DNA from: Actinophytocola sp963826035
Lineage (GTDB): Bacteria; Actinomycetota; Actinomycetes; Mycobacteriales; Pseudonocardiaceae
Reading direction: 5' to 3'
Length of the DNA stretch: 64,000 bases
Assembly: GCA_963826035.1 (NCBI GenBank)
Contig: CAWGVZ010000015.1
Location: 806,001-870,000 of the forward strand
Shown here: piece after piece, positions 51,298-59,800 of the stretch
Numbering within the stretch: position 1 is the first letter of the stretch
How the letters are laid out: the number at the start of each line of letters is the position of its first letter
The notes under the pieces: generated by a model
What the model was told of the DNA's origin: nothing
Databases searched by the model: none
The model's input: the letters and a program-made list of their open reading frames with translations, nothing else
Position numbers and translations under genes: made by a program

Positions 51298-52110
51298 ATG
51301 GACGTCAAGTTGCTCGGCACGATGGAAGTCGGTCAGAACGGCCGGATGATCGATCCGACGGCGACGAAGGTCCGGAAGGTCTTCGCGCTGCTGGCGATCA
51401 ACGCGGGCAAGCTGGTCACGGTGCCGGCACTGGTCGAGGAAGTGTGGGACTCGGCGGCACCCCGGACCGCCCTGCAGACCCTGCAGACCTACATCATGCG
51501 ATTACGGAGGTACATCCAGGACACCGCGCCGCCCGGCAGCACCGGCGCCGGCAAGGCGATGCTGGCCACCCGGCCGGGCGGATACGTGCTGGACATCCCC
51601 GAGGACGACGTCGACGTCCACCGCTACGAGCGGTTGTCCGTCGCGGGCGAGCGGGCACTGGAGGCCAGCGAGTTCGAGTCCGCGGCCAACCTGTTCGGTG
51701 AGGCCCTGGAGATCTGGCGCGGTCCGGTACTGGTCGACATCCACGTCGGGCCGTTGCTCGCCATGGAGGTCACCCGGCTCGAGCAGCACCGGCTCGGGGT
51801 GCTGGAGTCCCGGATCGACGCGGATCTGCGATTGGGGCGACATCACCGGCTGCTGGGCGAACTGGCCGAGCTGACGGTCCGCAACCCGTTGCACGAGAAG
51901 CTGTGCGAGCAGTACATGACCGCGTTGTACGCCTCCGGCATGACGGTGCGTGCACTCGAGACCTTTCGGACGCTTCGCAGCACGCTCGTCGGCGAGCTCG
52001 GCATCGAACCGTCCTACCAGGTGCAGAACGTGCACCGCGCGATCCTGCAGGCCGGCAAGGTGCCCGGTCAGGAGGAGTACACCTGTGCCCGCTGCCATGC
52101 GGCGGCCTGA
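51298..52110 (+). CDS. SARP-family pathway activator (OmpR-type DNA-binding + BTAD)
   Basis: 270 residues, ATG at 51298 after AGGAG. The N-terminal winged helix (TALQTLQTYIMRLRRYIQ) is followed by the bacterial transcription activator domain (HHRLLGELAELTVRNPLHEKL). Compact SARPs of this size usually switch on the cluster they sit in by binding direct repeats near -35 sites. Its likely targets are the polyketide operons to the right. Confidence 0.95.
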   Translation: MDVKLLGTMEVGQNGRMIDPTATKVRKVFALLAINAGKLVTVPALVEEVWDSAAPRTALQTLQTYIMRLRRYIQDTAPPGSTGAGKAMLATRPGGYVLDIPEDDVDVHRYERLSVAGERALEASEFESAANLFGEALEIWRGPVLVDIHVGPLLAMEVTRLEQHRLGVLESRIDADLRLGRHHRLLGELAELTVRNPLHEKLCEQYMTALYASGMTVRALETFRTLRSTLVGELGIEPSYQVQNVHRAILQAGKVPGQEEYTCARCHAAA

Positions 52111-52155
52111 GATTCCCACCCCGGCAACGAAACGCTCCACCGAGAGGACCACGTC

Positions 52156-52626
52156 ATGAAGAAGCGCGTTCACATGATCGCCGGTATGGTCGCCCTGACC
52201 ATCGTCGCCCTGTTCCTCACCTCCTCCGTCGCCGTCGAGCTGGTGGGCGACGACAATGCGATCACCACGGTCAAGCAGTGGATCTTCTACGGTCTGGCAC
52301 TGCTCATTCCGGCCATGATCGTCACCGGCGCCAGCGGCAGGGCACTGATCGTCCGGCACCGCGGCGTACTGCTGCGTGTCAAGCAACGCCGCATGATCGC
52401 GATCGCGATCATCGGGCTCGGCGTCCTCGCCCCGTGCGCGGTCGTGCTGCGAAACCTGTCGGCGGCCGGTGACTTCGGCGGCTCGTTCTATCTGATCCAG
52501 GCGGTCGAACTCATTGCGGGCGCGGTCAACATCACGCTGCTGGGCCTCAACATGCGGGACGGCATGCTGCTCAGCGGTCGGCTCAAGCGAGCGCGGAGCA
52601 AGGTTCCCGCCGCGCCGGTGGCCTGA
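52156..52626 (+). CDS. Small four-helix membrane protein
   Basis: 156 residues. Four predicted membrane segments (MIAGMVALTIVALFLTSSV, WIFYGLALLIPAMIV, MIAIAIIGLGVLAP, LIQAVELIAGAVNITLLGL). Family not recognised. It starts 46 bp after the SARP on the same strand and is probably in the same transcript. Confidence 0.75.
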   Translation: MKKRVHMIAGMVALTIVALFLTSSVAVELVGDDNAITTVKQWIFYGLALLIPAMIVTGASGRALIVRHRGVLLRVKQRRMIAIAIIGLGVLAPCAVVLRNLSAAGDFGGSFYLIQAVELIAGAVNITLLGLNMRDGMLLSGRLKRARSKVPAAPVA

Positions 52627-52665
52627 CCGTCCCCATCGGACGATTCATTCGACATACGGAGCACA

Positions 52666-53757
52666 ATGAACGGCCCCGATTTATCGAACTCGACAGGGAC
52701 CTCCGCCGCCAACCTCGGCACCTTGATCGACGTCGTGCGCGACCGTGCCCGGAATCGGGTCCGGCGCGTGGCCCCGGGCCTCGGGTCCACGGCGGACGCC
52801 GCGATCGACGCCGCCATCGACGCGGCGTTCGACCGGCGCCACGAGGAGATCCTCGGCGCGGTTCGGGGGATCGCCGACCCCCTGGTGTCGACGGCCCCCG
52901 GCGGCGGGCGGGCGACGGTCACCGAGACCATCGACCACCTGCGGGCACTCGGTGAGCGGACCGACAGCGATCCGGATGTGCTGATCGACTTCCTGAGCGC
53001 GGTCGCCGAGGCCTCCGCCACCAGTCTGATGTCGGCCGGCGGGGGCGCGGAACCGCCCGGGCCGGGCCGGGATCCCGAGCTGGCTCCCGGTTTGGTGCGC
53101 GCCCTGCTGCTCGGCCTCCCGCGGACGGCGGCGGTCCGCGACCAGGCGACCGTCCACGGGATCGACACCGACCGGGACTACCTGGCCTTCCGTGCCCGGC
53201 CGAGCGCCGGGCACGGTCGGGACGATCTCCTGGCCGAGTTGGCCACCGATTCGTCCTCCGACGGTCTGATGGTGTGGGCGCACCCCGAGCTGGTGGGCTT
53301 TCTCGCCGTGGCGCCGACCGAGGTCCGCACCGGGGTGCTCGGCCTCGGGCCACCGAGGAGGCCGGACCGCCTCGCCGAGTCGTTCCACCTCGCGAGCAGG
53401 GCGGTGGAGTGCGCGATCGCGTTCGGACTGACCGGTGTGCAGGGCTTCGACACGCTCGGGCTGCTGCCGGCGATCGTGGCCGACACCGATGTGGGGGAGT
53501 CGTTGCGGCGCCGCTACGTGCGACCGGCGGCGGGGCTCGAGTCACAGCCGGACCTGTTGCGCACCATCCGTATGTACTTCGCGTGCGGTATGCACGTCGA
53601 GCGGACGGCGAAAGCACTGTTCCTGCACGCCAACACACTGCGCTACCGGATCGCGAGGTTCGAGGAGCTGACGGGCGCGACGCTGCGCACGCCGGCCAGC
53701 GCCATGGAGGTCTGGTGGGCACTGCAACACGACTCCTTCGTATGCCGGGCCGCGTGA
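52666..53757 (+). CDS. PucR-family helix-turn-helix regulator, paralogue 1
   Basis: 363 residues. The C-terminal PucR domain ends with the helix-turn-helix VERTAKALFLHANTLRYRIA. The middle has FRARPSAGHGRDDLLAEL and GVLGLGPPRRPDRLAESFHL, the GGDEF-like part of CdaR/PucR proteins. Probable regulator of the cluster. Its TGA overlaps the next start codon. Confidence 0.88.
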   Translation: MNGPDLSNSTGTSAANLGTLIDVVRDRARNRVRRVAPGLGSTADAAIDAAIDAAFDRRHEEILGAVRGIADPLVSTAPGGGRATVTETIDHLRALGERTDSDPDVLIDFLSAVAEASATSLMSAGGGAEPPGPGRDPELAPGLVRALLLGLPRTAAVRDQATVHGIDTDRDYLAFRARPSAGHGRDDLLAELATDSSSDGLMVWAHPELVGFLAVAPTEVRTGVLGLGPPRRPDRLAESFHLASRAVECAIAFGLTGVQGFDTLGLLPAIVADTDVGESLRRRYVRPAAGLESQPDLLRTIRMYFACGMHVERTAKALFLHANTLRYRIARFEELTGATLRTPASAMEVWWALQHDSFVCRAA

Positions 53758-54878
53758 TGATGACCGCGGACCCGGCAATGGTCGCCGCGCTGGTCGGCAG
53801 CACGGACACGCTCCGGTCGCGCATCGTCGACGCGGTGCGGCGAGACCACCGGACGGCCTGGCTCGTCACCGATCGCGATGCCGGCTACCTGTTGTCGCTG
53901 TTGCTCAGGCGTGCCAACGGAAAGGTCGTGGGCACGTCGACGGAGGAGGACCGCAGGCTGGCCGAGATCGGCGCCACCCTCGCGAGGAAGAGCTACCGGT
54001 CCGCCGATCTCGCGGTCGCCTACCGGGTGCCGCTGCGGGTGATCGTCGACCACGTGCGCAAGGTCGGGGTCGAGATCGGGCGCCGGCCCGCCGAGATGAT
54101 CGGCACCATTCACGTGCTGCTCGACGCGTGCAACACCGTGGCGGGCGCGGTCGCCGACGGCTACCACCGGACCGAGCACCATCGCGCGCGCGCCGAGTTC
54201 CTCCGCGAACTGCTGTTCGGTGGGCTCGACGCCGCCGAACTGGTCCCGCGACTGGTCCACCACGGGCTCGACGCCGGCCGCGAGTACCTGGCCTTCCGGG
54301 CGCGCCCGGTCAACGGAGTCACGACCGGCGAGCTGGCCGGCCTGCCGATGTTCCGACGAGCCGGCAGCCTGCACGCGTCCATCGGCGCGGATCTCGTGGG
54401 CATCCTGTCCGCGGTTCCCACGGCGTTCGACGGTGGTGTCTGCGGCGTCGGACCGCCCCGTCCACCGGGGCGGCTCGCGGACTCCTTCCGGATGGCGACG
54501 AGGGCGCTCGACGCCGCCGACCGGCTCGGCGCCACCGGTGTGCACGAGTTCACCGAACTCGGGCTGCTGCCGGCGATCTCCTCGGACGCCGCGGTCAGCG
54601 AGGCGCTGCACCGCCGCTATCTCGCGCCGCTGGGCAGCTCCGAGTCCGCCGCCGAGATCGCCGATACGTTGCGCGCCTATCTGGTGGCGGACCGGCATGT
54701 GGGGCGGACCGCCGAGCATCTGTTCGTGCATCCGAACACCGTGCGGTACCGGATCAAGCGGTTCGAGGAGCTGACGGGGGTCAGTCTGCGTGGCAGCTCG
54801 ACGGTGGTCTTCGAGGTCCTGTGGGCACTCGAACACCGAGAACCGGCGAGCGAACCGCGCCGGCCGCGACCGCACTAA
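53757..54878 (+). CDS. PucR-family helix-turn-helix regulator, paralogue 2
   Basis: 373 residues from the ATG at 53757 that overlaps the preceding stop; the frame also offers GTG 53754 and ATG 53742. Same architecture as its neighbour: AGREYLAFRARPV, GVCGVGPPRPPGRLADSFRM and the C-terminal VGRTAEHLFVHPNTVRYRIK. The two are tandem paralogues and may form heterodimers. Confidence 0.88.
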   Translation: MMTADPAMVAALVGSTDTLRSRIVDAVRRDHRTAWLVTDRDAGYLLSLLLRRANGKVVGTSTEEDRRLAEIGATLARKSYRSADLAVAYRVPLRVIVDHVRKVGVEIGRRPAEMIGTIHVLLDACNTVAGAVADGYHRTEHHRARAEFLRELLFGGLDAAELVPRLVHHGLDAGREYLAFRARPVNGVTTGELAGLPMFRRAGSLHASIGADLVGILSAVPTAFDGGVCGVGPPRPPGRLADSFRMATRALDAADRLGATGVHEFTELGLLPAISSDAAVSEALHRRYLAPLGSSESAAEIADTLRAYLVADRHVGRTAEHLFVHPNTVRYRIKRFEELTGVSLRGSSTVVFEVLWALEHREPASEPRRPRPH

Positions 54879-54948
54879 GGCTTGGGCGAAATTGGAAGTT
54901 TCTTCGGGGGTCGGTCTGCGCCGGCCGGCATGGAGCAGCGGGCGGTGT

Positions 54949-55060
54949 CGCGAAGGGCGCTTTCGGGACGGTGGCCGTGTCCCGAAGGACCCATTGGAGG
55001 CGTTGAACGTCTCGAAGGACGCCTTCGAGACATCGACATGCCCCGAAGGCGTCCTTCGGG
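54949..55060. repeat. Interspersed palindromic repeat copy C (cluster of hairpins)
   Basis: Contains CTCGAAGGACGCCTTCGAG (55011-55029), CCCGAAGGCGTCCTTCGGG (55042-55060) and GGCGTTGAACGTC (54999-55011), the core also found at 34552. It lies after the PucR pair. The rest of 54879-55218 shows no gene. Confidence 0.75.
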
Positions 55061-55218
55061 AAGCCGCCGGCCCGATCAACCCCCGAACCTCCTCCCAAAA
55101 CCGCACCTGCACCACACGCGGCAACCGCACCCGACCAACCATCACAACCTCCGACCACAACCGGCGTTGCGACGACCCCGTGAACTCGCCTTCGGTGCAT
55201 CGGCCTGCGGTGGCCGCT

Positions 55219-55264
55219 AACCCCGAATCGCCCTGAAGGAATTCCTTCAGGGCGATTCGGGGTT
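55219..55264. terminator. Perfect 46-bp palindrome, bidirectional terminator
   Basis: The arms of 23 bp (55219-55241 and 55242-55264) pair without mismatch or loop around a central GAATTC. It sits 12 bp beyond the stop of the convergent cyclase gene and should terminate both directions. Confidence 0.8.
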
Positions 55265-55275
55265 CAGTGCGTGGG

Positions 55276-56115
55276 TCAGTCCAGATGGGCGACCACTCTG
55301 GACCAGCTCGCGTCGCCGCCGGCGAGCTTTACCGGGAAGCAGCTCACCCGGAACCCGTGCGGCCGGCCGATCTCACCGAGGTTGGTCAGCCGCTCGAGCT
55401 GGCAGTACTCGTGCTCCCGACCGTACAGGTGCGCCGGCCAGAGGTGCTCGGCCTTGCCCGTGCGCTCGTAGTCCGACAGCATGCGCAGGAACGGCGCGTC
55501 GAAGCCGAAGCTGTCCACGCCGATGACCCGCACGCCGCGCTCCACCAGGTAGGCGGTCGCCTCCCGGCTGATGCCACGGAACCGCTGGAAGTAGCCCTTG
55601 GTACCGATCTCACCGTCGCCCGCGGTCCACAGCAGCACGATGTCCAACGGCTTGAGCTCGTAGTCGATCGCGGCCAGTGCGGCCTCGATCTCCTTGCCCG
55701 TCACCACCTGGTCCGCCGGCCCGTCCCGCAGGTCGAGCAGTACCCCGTCGGCGTGGCACCACTCGAGCGGCACCTCGCAGATGGTCCGTGCGGTGGTCCC
55801 CGCCGAGGTGCGGTCGCCGTAGTGCCACGGCGCGTCCATGTGGGTGCCGGTGTGCGTGGTCAGCGTGTAGTGCATCAGGGACAGCGCCTTTCCCTCCGGA
55901 AAGTCGCGATGCGTGACGCCTTTGCCGAGGCGGTGCTGGGCGAGCCGGAACCACCTGGCGAACCGGTTGGGCGCGCTGAGGTAGGCGAAGGACTTGCCGA
56001 GCAGGTCCGCTCCCGTGCGGTGGTCGATCACCTTGCGGCGGATGGGTTCGGGCTCCCAGTGGGCCGGATCGACGGACACACTGAGGTCCACGATCTTCGA
56101 GACGGTCCGGGTCAT
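55276..56115 (-). CDS. Cyclase-family (PF04199, kynurenine-formamidase-like) metal-dependent enzyme
   Basis: 279 residues from the ATG at 56115, overlapping the upstream stop as ATGA. It has the metal-binding signature HTGTHMDAPWH (His88, His92, Asp94, His98). PF04199 proteins include formamidases and polyketide cyclases/lactonases. As the last gene of the type II operon, a role in closing or hydrolysing the polyketide ring is likely but unproven. Confidence 0.85.
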   Translation of the reverse strand: MTRTVSKIVDLSVSVDPAHWEPEPIRRKVIDHRTGADLLGKSFAYLSAPNRFARWFRLAQHRLGKGVTHRDFPEGKALSLMHYTLTTHTGTHMDAPWHYGDRTSAGTTARTICEVPLEWCHADGVLLDLRDGPADQVVTGKEIEAALAAIDYELKPLDIVLLWTAGDGEIGTKGYFQRFRGISREATAYLVERGVRVIGVDSFGFDAPFLRMLSDYERTGKAEHLWPAHLYGREHEYCQLERLTNLGEIGRPHGFRVSCFPVKLAGGDASWSRVVAHLD

Positions 56116-57674
56116 GCCGCGTCCGCCGCCAGTCGCTTGGCCATCCAGTCGCTGACGTAGGGGATGTACTCGCCGAAGTGCTCCGGCGCCACGTGCCGCG
56201 CCCCCGGGTACCTGAGCAGTTCCGTCTCGCCTCCGGCCCACGCCAGGAGGCGCTCGCACGACGCGAACGGGATGATCTTGTCTTCCTCCGGGTGCACGGA
56301 CAGCAGCGGCGCGGTCATCGGCGGCACGTTGCGCAGGTTCAGCGACGTGCGGCTCAGCTCGGCCATCTCCTCGTCCGAGTCCACTCCGAACACGAACTTG
56401 AAGTCCTCCCGCACCATGACGTTCAGGTCCTCGTAGCCATCGTGGTCACAGCCGCCGGAGAGACTCACGCACGCGCGGACCTGCGGCAGGTAGGCAGCGG
56501 CCCTCGGCGCCAGATAGCCGCCGAAGCTCACCCCGAACAGGCCGACCCGCTCGGTGTCCACATCGGACATGTCGTCGGCCGCCCGCAGCACGGCGGCCAC
56601 GACGTTCTGGAAGTCGACGATCATCGGGGTGTGCCCGGCGAGCTCGCCCTGGCCCGGTCCGTCGAACACCAGCGCGCACATGCCGCGTGCCACGAACGCC
56701 TCGGCGAACGCCTTCAGCTCGACCTCCTTGGCCGAGTCGAGACCGTTGATCAGGACGACGCAGGGCCACGGGCCCGTGCCCTCCGGCGTGAACAGGTAGC
56801 CGGGCAGCTCCAGGTCCTCGTACGGGATCCGCAGCGGCCGCACGGGTTGCGGGTAGTGCCGCAGGCCGTAGTCGAAGGCCGAGGTGACCTTGGCGCGGGT
56901 CACGTTCTTGGTCGCGGGCTCCTCGAAGTAGAAGAACTCGGCGAAGTGGAAGCACGACGCGGCCCGCTCGATGAACAGGCGCCCCGTCTCGTCCCGGCCG
57001 TCGGCGAAGCATTCCTCGGCGCGCCGCTCGTAGTGCCGGCCGAGCGCGGACCAGCGCAGGTGCCAGTCGGCCCAGTCCTCGTGCGTGCTGCGCTTGACCA
57101 GGTCCTTGCACACCATGACGATGTCGCCCCAGTCGAGGCCGCAGAGCCCCAACCGGCTGAAGAACAGCTCGCAGACCTGGAACATCTCGGGGGAGACCTT
57201 GCTGGTCGACGCCCGCATCTCGGCGTAGAGATCAGCCAACGCCTGGTCGGTCTCGATCCAGCTCTTCAGCTCGGCGAGGACGTTGTCGGTGGTCTGGCGC
57301 AGCGTCGCGGCGAGCGCGGTGGGGTCGGTGCCGTCCTTCGCGTCGAAGTTGTGCACGATCTCCAATCGGGTGCCGAGCTCATCGGGCTCGACCGTCCAGG
57401 TGCCGTCCATCTTGGCGATGGTCGGTGGCAGCGTGGACATGGAGAACTCGATCCGGTTGCGGGTGTGGTCGTAGCGACGGTGGGAACGCACGGTGTTGTC
57501 GCCCAGCGCGTTGGAGACGGTCATGTCCATGATCACCTCGCTTGGCGCGACCGCGGTCTGCGTGACCGCGCGGACGGTGTCGAAGATGTCGGGCCACGCC
57601 GCGACATTCGTGCACGAGCGGTACACCCGGTCGATCGACCCGTTGATCACGGCGGTGTTGACTACGGTTTTCAT
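56112..57674 (-). CDS. Fusion of SRPBCC polyketide cyclase and FrsA/Ayg1-like alpha/beta hydrolase
   Basis: 520 residues from the ATG at 57674, AGAGGA before it. Residues 1-145 form an SRPBCC (START-like) cyclase domain (VNTAVINGSIDRVYRSCTNV, VEPDELGTRLEIVHNF). Residues 160-520 are an alpha/beta hydrolase of the FrsA/DUF1100 type: oxyanion LINGLDSAKE, nucleophile Ser383 (GVSFGG), Asp near 465 (HPEEDKIIP), His494 (GARHVAPEHFG). Related fungal Ayg1 shortens a polyketide by carbon-carbon cleavage. The fusion suggests coupled cyclisation and release or trimming (inference). Confidence 0.88.
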   Translation of the reverse strand: MKTVVNTAVINGSIDRVYRSCTNVAAWPDIFDTVRAVTQTAVAPSEVIMDMTVSNALGDNTVRSHRRYDHTRNRIEFSMSTLPPTIAKMDGTWTVEPDELGTRLEIVHNFDAKDGTDPTALAATLRQTTDNVLAELKSWIETDQALADLYAEMRASTSKVSPEMFQVCELFFSRLGLCGLDWGDIVMVCKDLVKRSTHEDWADWHLRWSALGRHYERRAEECFADGRDETGRLFIERAASCFHFAEFFYFEEPATKNVTRAKVTSAFDYGLRHYPQPVRPLRIPYEDLELPGYLFTPEGTGPWPCVVLINGLDSAKEVELKAFAEAFVARGMCALVFDGPGQGELAGHTPMIVDFQNVVAAVLRAADDMSDVDTERVGLFGVSFGGYLAPRAAAYLPQVRACVSLSGGCDHDGYEDLNVMVREDFKFVFGVDSDEEMAELSRTSLNLRNVPPMTAPLLSVHPEEDKIIPFASCERLLAWAGGETELLRYPGARHVAPEHFGEYIPYVSDWMAKRLAADAA

Positions 57675-57687
57675 GCGTTGAGTCCTC

Positions 57688-58479
57688 TCAGTACAGACCG
57701 AGGCCGCCACAGACGTTGATCGCCTGTCCGGTGATCGCTTCCGCCGCGGGGTCGGCCAGGAAACCGACGAGCCGGGCGACCTCGTCGGGCCGCACGTGCC
57801 TGCCGAGCGGGATGCGCGTGTTCTGTCGGGTCAGCACTTCTTCCGGCGTGATGTCCCACGCTGCGGCGTATCGCGCGCGGGCGCCCTGTGACAGCTCGGT
57901 CTCCACGAAACCGGGGCATACCGCGTTGACCGTGATGCCGTGCTTGGCCAGTTCGATGGCGAGCGACTTGGACAGCCCGACCACGCCGTGCTTGCTCGCC
58001 GTGTAGGCCACCGCGAGCTGGACGCCCTGCTTGCCGCCGGTCGACGCGATGTTGATCACGCGACCCCAGCCGCGGTCCTTGGCGCCGGAACGGAGCAACC
58101 ACGTACGGGTCATGCGGAAGGTGCCGTTGAGGTTGATGTCGATCAGCCGCTCCCACACCTCGTACTCGATCTCGTGGGTCCAGCCGCCGCCGCCGACGCC
58201 CGCGTTGTTGAGCAGCACGTCGACCTTGCCGTGGTCGGCGAGCACGACATCGAAGAGCGCGTCGATGCTGTCCTGGTCGCGGACGTCGACCCGATGACCG
58301 ACGGCCTGCGCGACGCCGGCGTCCTTGAGGGCGCTGACGCCCGCGTCGACGGTCTCGGTGGACGTGCCGGTGATCACCACGGTGGCGCCGAGCTCACCGA
58401 GCTTCGTCGCGCTCGCGAGGCCGATGCCCCGGGTACCGCCGGTGACCAGTGCGATCTTGCCTGACAGTGGTGCGTTCAT
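57688..58479 (-). CDS. Type II polyketide ketoreductase (SDR family, ActIII-like)
   Basis: 263 residues. Rossmann motif TGGTRGIG (residues 13-20), NNAGVGGGG, catalytic Ser146-Tyr159-Lys163 (NIASTGGKQG, AYTASKHG). NAGxGGG is typical of aromatic-polyketide C-9 ketoreductases. Reduces one keto group of the nascent chain with NADPH. Start overlaps the SRPBCC stop as ATGA. Confidence 0.93.
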   Translation of the reverse strand: MNAPLSGKIALVTGGTRGIGLASATKLGELGATVVITGTSTETVDAGVSALKDAGVAQAVGHRVDVRDQDSIDALFDVVLADHGKVDVLLNNAGVGGGGWTHEIEYEVWERLIDINLNGTFRMTRTWLLRSGAKDRGWGRVINIASTGGKQGVQLAVAYTASKHGVVGLSKSLAIELAKHGITVNAVCPGFVETELSQGARARYAAAWDITPEEVLTRQNTRIPLGRHVRPDEVARLVGFLADPAAEAITGQAINVCGGLGLY

Positions 58480-58958
58480 CGGGTGCTCTCCTTGGCGAAG
58501 TGTGCCGCGAGGCCTTCGAGGTCACGCGTCGCGTTGGACCTGGTGGCGTTGCGGAAGAAGTCGAGGGCCGCGTGGCTCGCGGTCGCGAACTCGTGGGTCA
58601 GTACCGCGCGGGTGCCGGCGGGGTCGGGCGTGAACTCCCAGCGGCCGGCCATGTGGACCAGCGGCGCGACGGCGTCGACCCGGGAGAAGTCGATCGTCCA
58701 CTGGGAACGGTCGATGACCCGTCGCGATCGCCAGGTGTGCTTCTGGTCGTTGGCCTCGGCCGAGATCTGCACGACGTCCCCGTCGCCGTCCTCGGCGAGG
58801 AAGGTGGCGGTGGTCACCGCGGGCATGTACTCGTGCCAGCGGGTCACGTCCCTGGTCATCTCGAAGACGTCGGCCACCTGGCCGGGGATGACCAGTTCGT
58901 GACGGGCCACGGCGGCCAGGTCGCCGTTCGGCGTGAACTCACTCAGGACGGTGCTCAC
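58476..58958 (-). CDS. SRPBCC aromatase/cyclase, single domain
   Basis: 160 residues from a GTG at 58958 (AAGGAG before it), overlapping the CLF stop as GTGA. A helix-grip START-like fold (ARHELVIPGQVADVFEMTRD, WHEYMPAVTTATFLAED, HMAGRWEFTPDPAGTRAVLT). Single-domain relatives fold and dehydrate the first ring of aromatic polyketides. Confidence 0.88.
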   Translation of the reverse strand: MSTVLSEFTPNGDLAAVARHELVIPGQVADVFEMTRDVTRWHEYMPAVTTATFLAEDGDGDVVQISAEANDQKHTWRSRRVIDRSQWTIDFSRVDAVAPLVHMAGRWEFTPDPAGTRAVLTHEFATASHAALDFFRNATRSNATRDLEGLAAHFAKESTR

Positions 58959-59800
58959 AAGTTCTCCTTCGCTGGTGTGACGGTGATCCAGTAACTTCCG
59001 CCGATTGCGACGGTCGATTCGGTGTCGGCGGTGGTGACCGCCTCGTGCAGCCGGATGGCGGCCGACAGGGTGGGCACCCAGTCGGCGTCGGGCCGCTCGG
59101 CCCGGCCCGAGTGCCGCAGGTCGCTCAACACGGCCGCGGACTTGTCGGTCACCCGGCCCAGGGCGAAGACGACGGCGCCCTCGGCGGGACCTTGTGCCGG
59201 CAACGGTTCGTCGTCCGGCCAGTCGCGCAGTACGAACCCGTTGACGAGCGACTCGGCGGCGCCGACCACGGCGAGGTCGAGCACGCCGCGCTCCAGCGCG
59301 TCGCGCGCCAACCACAACGCCTCGCCGAAACCGGATTCGCGGCCGGCCGTGGTCTTGGCGCACCCGCGGAGGTCGAGGTCGATGGTGACCTCGCCCTGTG
59401 CGGCGGCCGGGAACCACGCGGTGGCCTGGTAGGCGTGCATCGCCGCGGCGCCGTCGCGCACCAACCGCTCCAGCTCCGGCTCGCCGTAGGCCCAGCCGGC
59501 CCTGGTGTTGGCCAGGAACACACCGATGCGGTCGCGTTCCGGGCGTTGGTCCTCGGGGATCGCCGACAAGGTCTGTGCGACAGCCAGATGGGCGACCGCG
59601 GAGAACCGGTCGATCCGTTTGCGTAGACTCCTCGGCACGCCAGCGTGGAGCCTGGGGTCCGCGTCGAACGCCGGCAGGTCGATGGCGTCGCCGCGGCCGC
59701 GTGGGCCCGAGTGGCCGAGCGTGATCCGGGCGGACTCGCCTGCAGCCGGCAGCCATGTCGACGCCGCCACGACCGACAGCTCGTTCAGCAGTGTTCTCAC
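58955..59800 (-). CDS. Half-length chain-length factor (KS-beta-like)
   Basis: 281 residues, about 120 fewer than a normal CLF. It keeps the N-terminal thiolase half (RKRIDRFSAVAHLAVAQTL, GVFLANTRAGWAYGE, ESGFGEALWLARDALERGVL DLAVVGAAES) and has no active-site Cys. The C-terminal half with the DAHGT and KGxxGH elements is missing. Short CLF-like proteins are known in aryl-polyene systems (ApeC type). It should pair with the KS-alpha upstream. Start overlaps the KS stop. Confidence 0.8.
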   Translation of the reverse strand: MRTLLNELSVVAASTWLPAAGESARITLGHSGPRGRGDAIDLPAFDADPRLHAGVPRSLRKRIDRFSAVAHLAVAQTLSAIPEDQRPERDRIGVFLANTRAGWAYGEPELERLVRDGAAAMHAYQATAWFPAAAQGEVTIDLDLRGCAKTTAGRESGFGEALWLARDALERGVLDLAVVGAAESLVNGFVLRDWPDDEPLPAQGPAEGAVVFALGRVTDKSAAVLSDLRHSGRAERPDADWVPTLSAAIRLHEAVTTADTESTVAIGGSYWITVTPAKENL

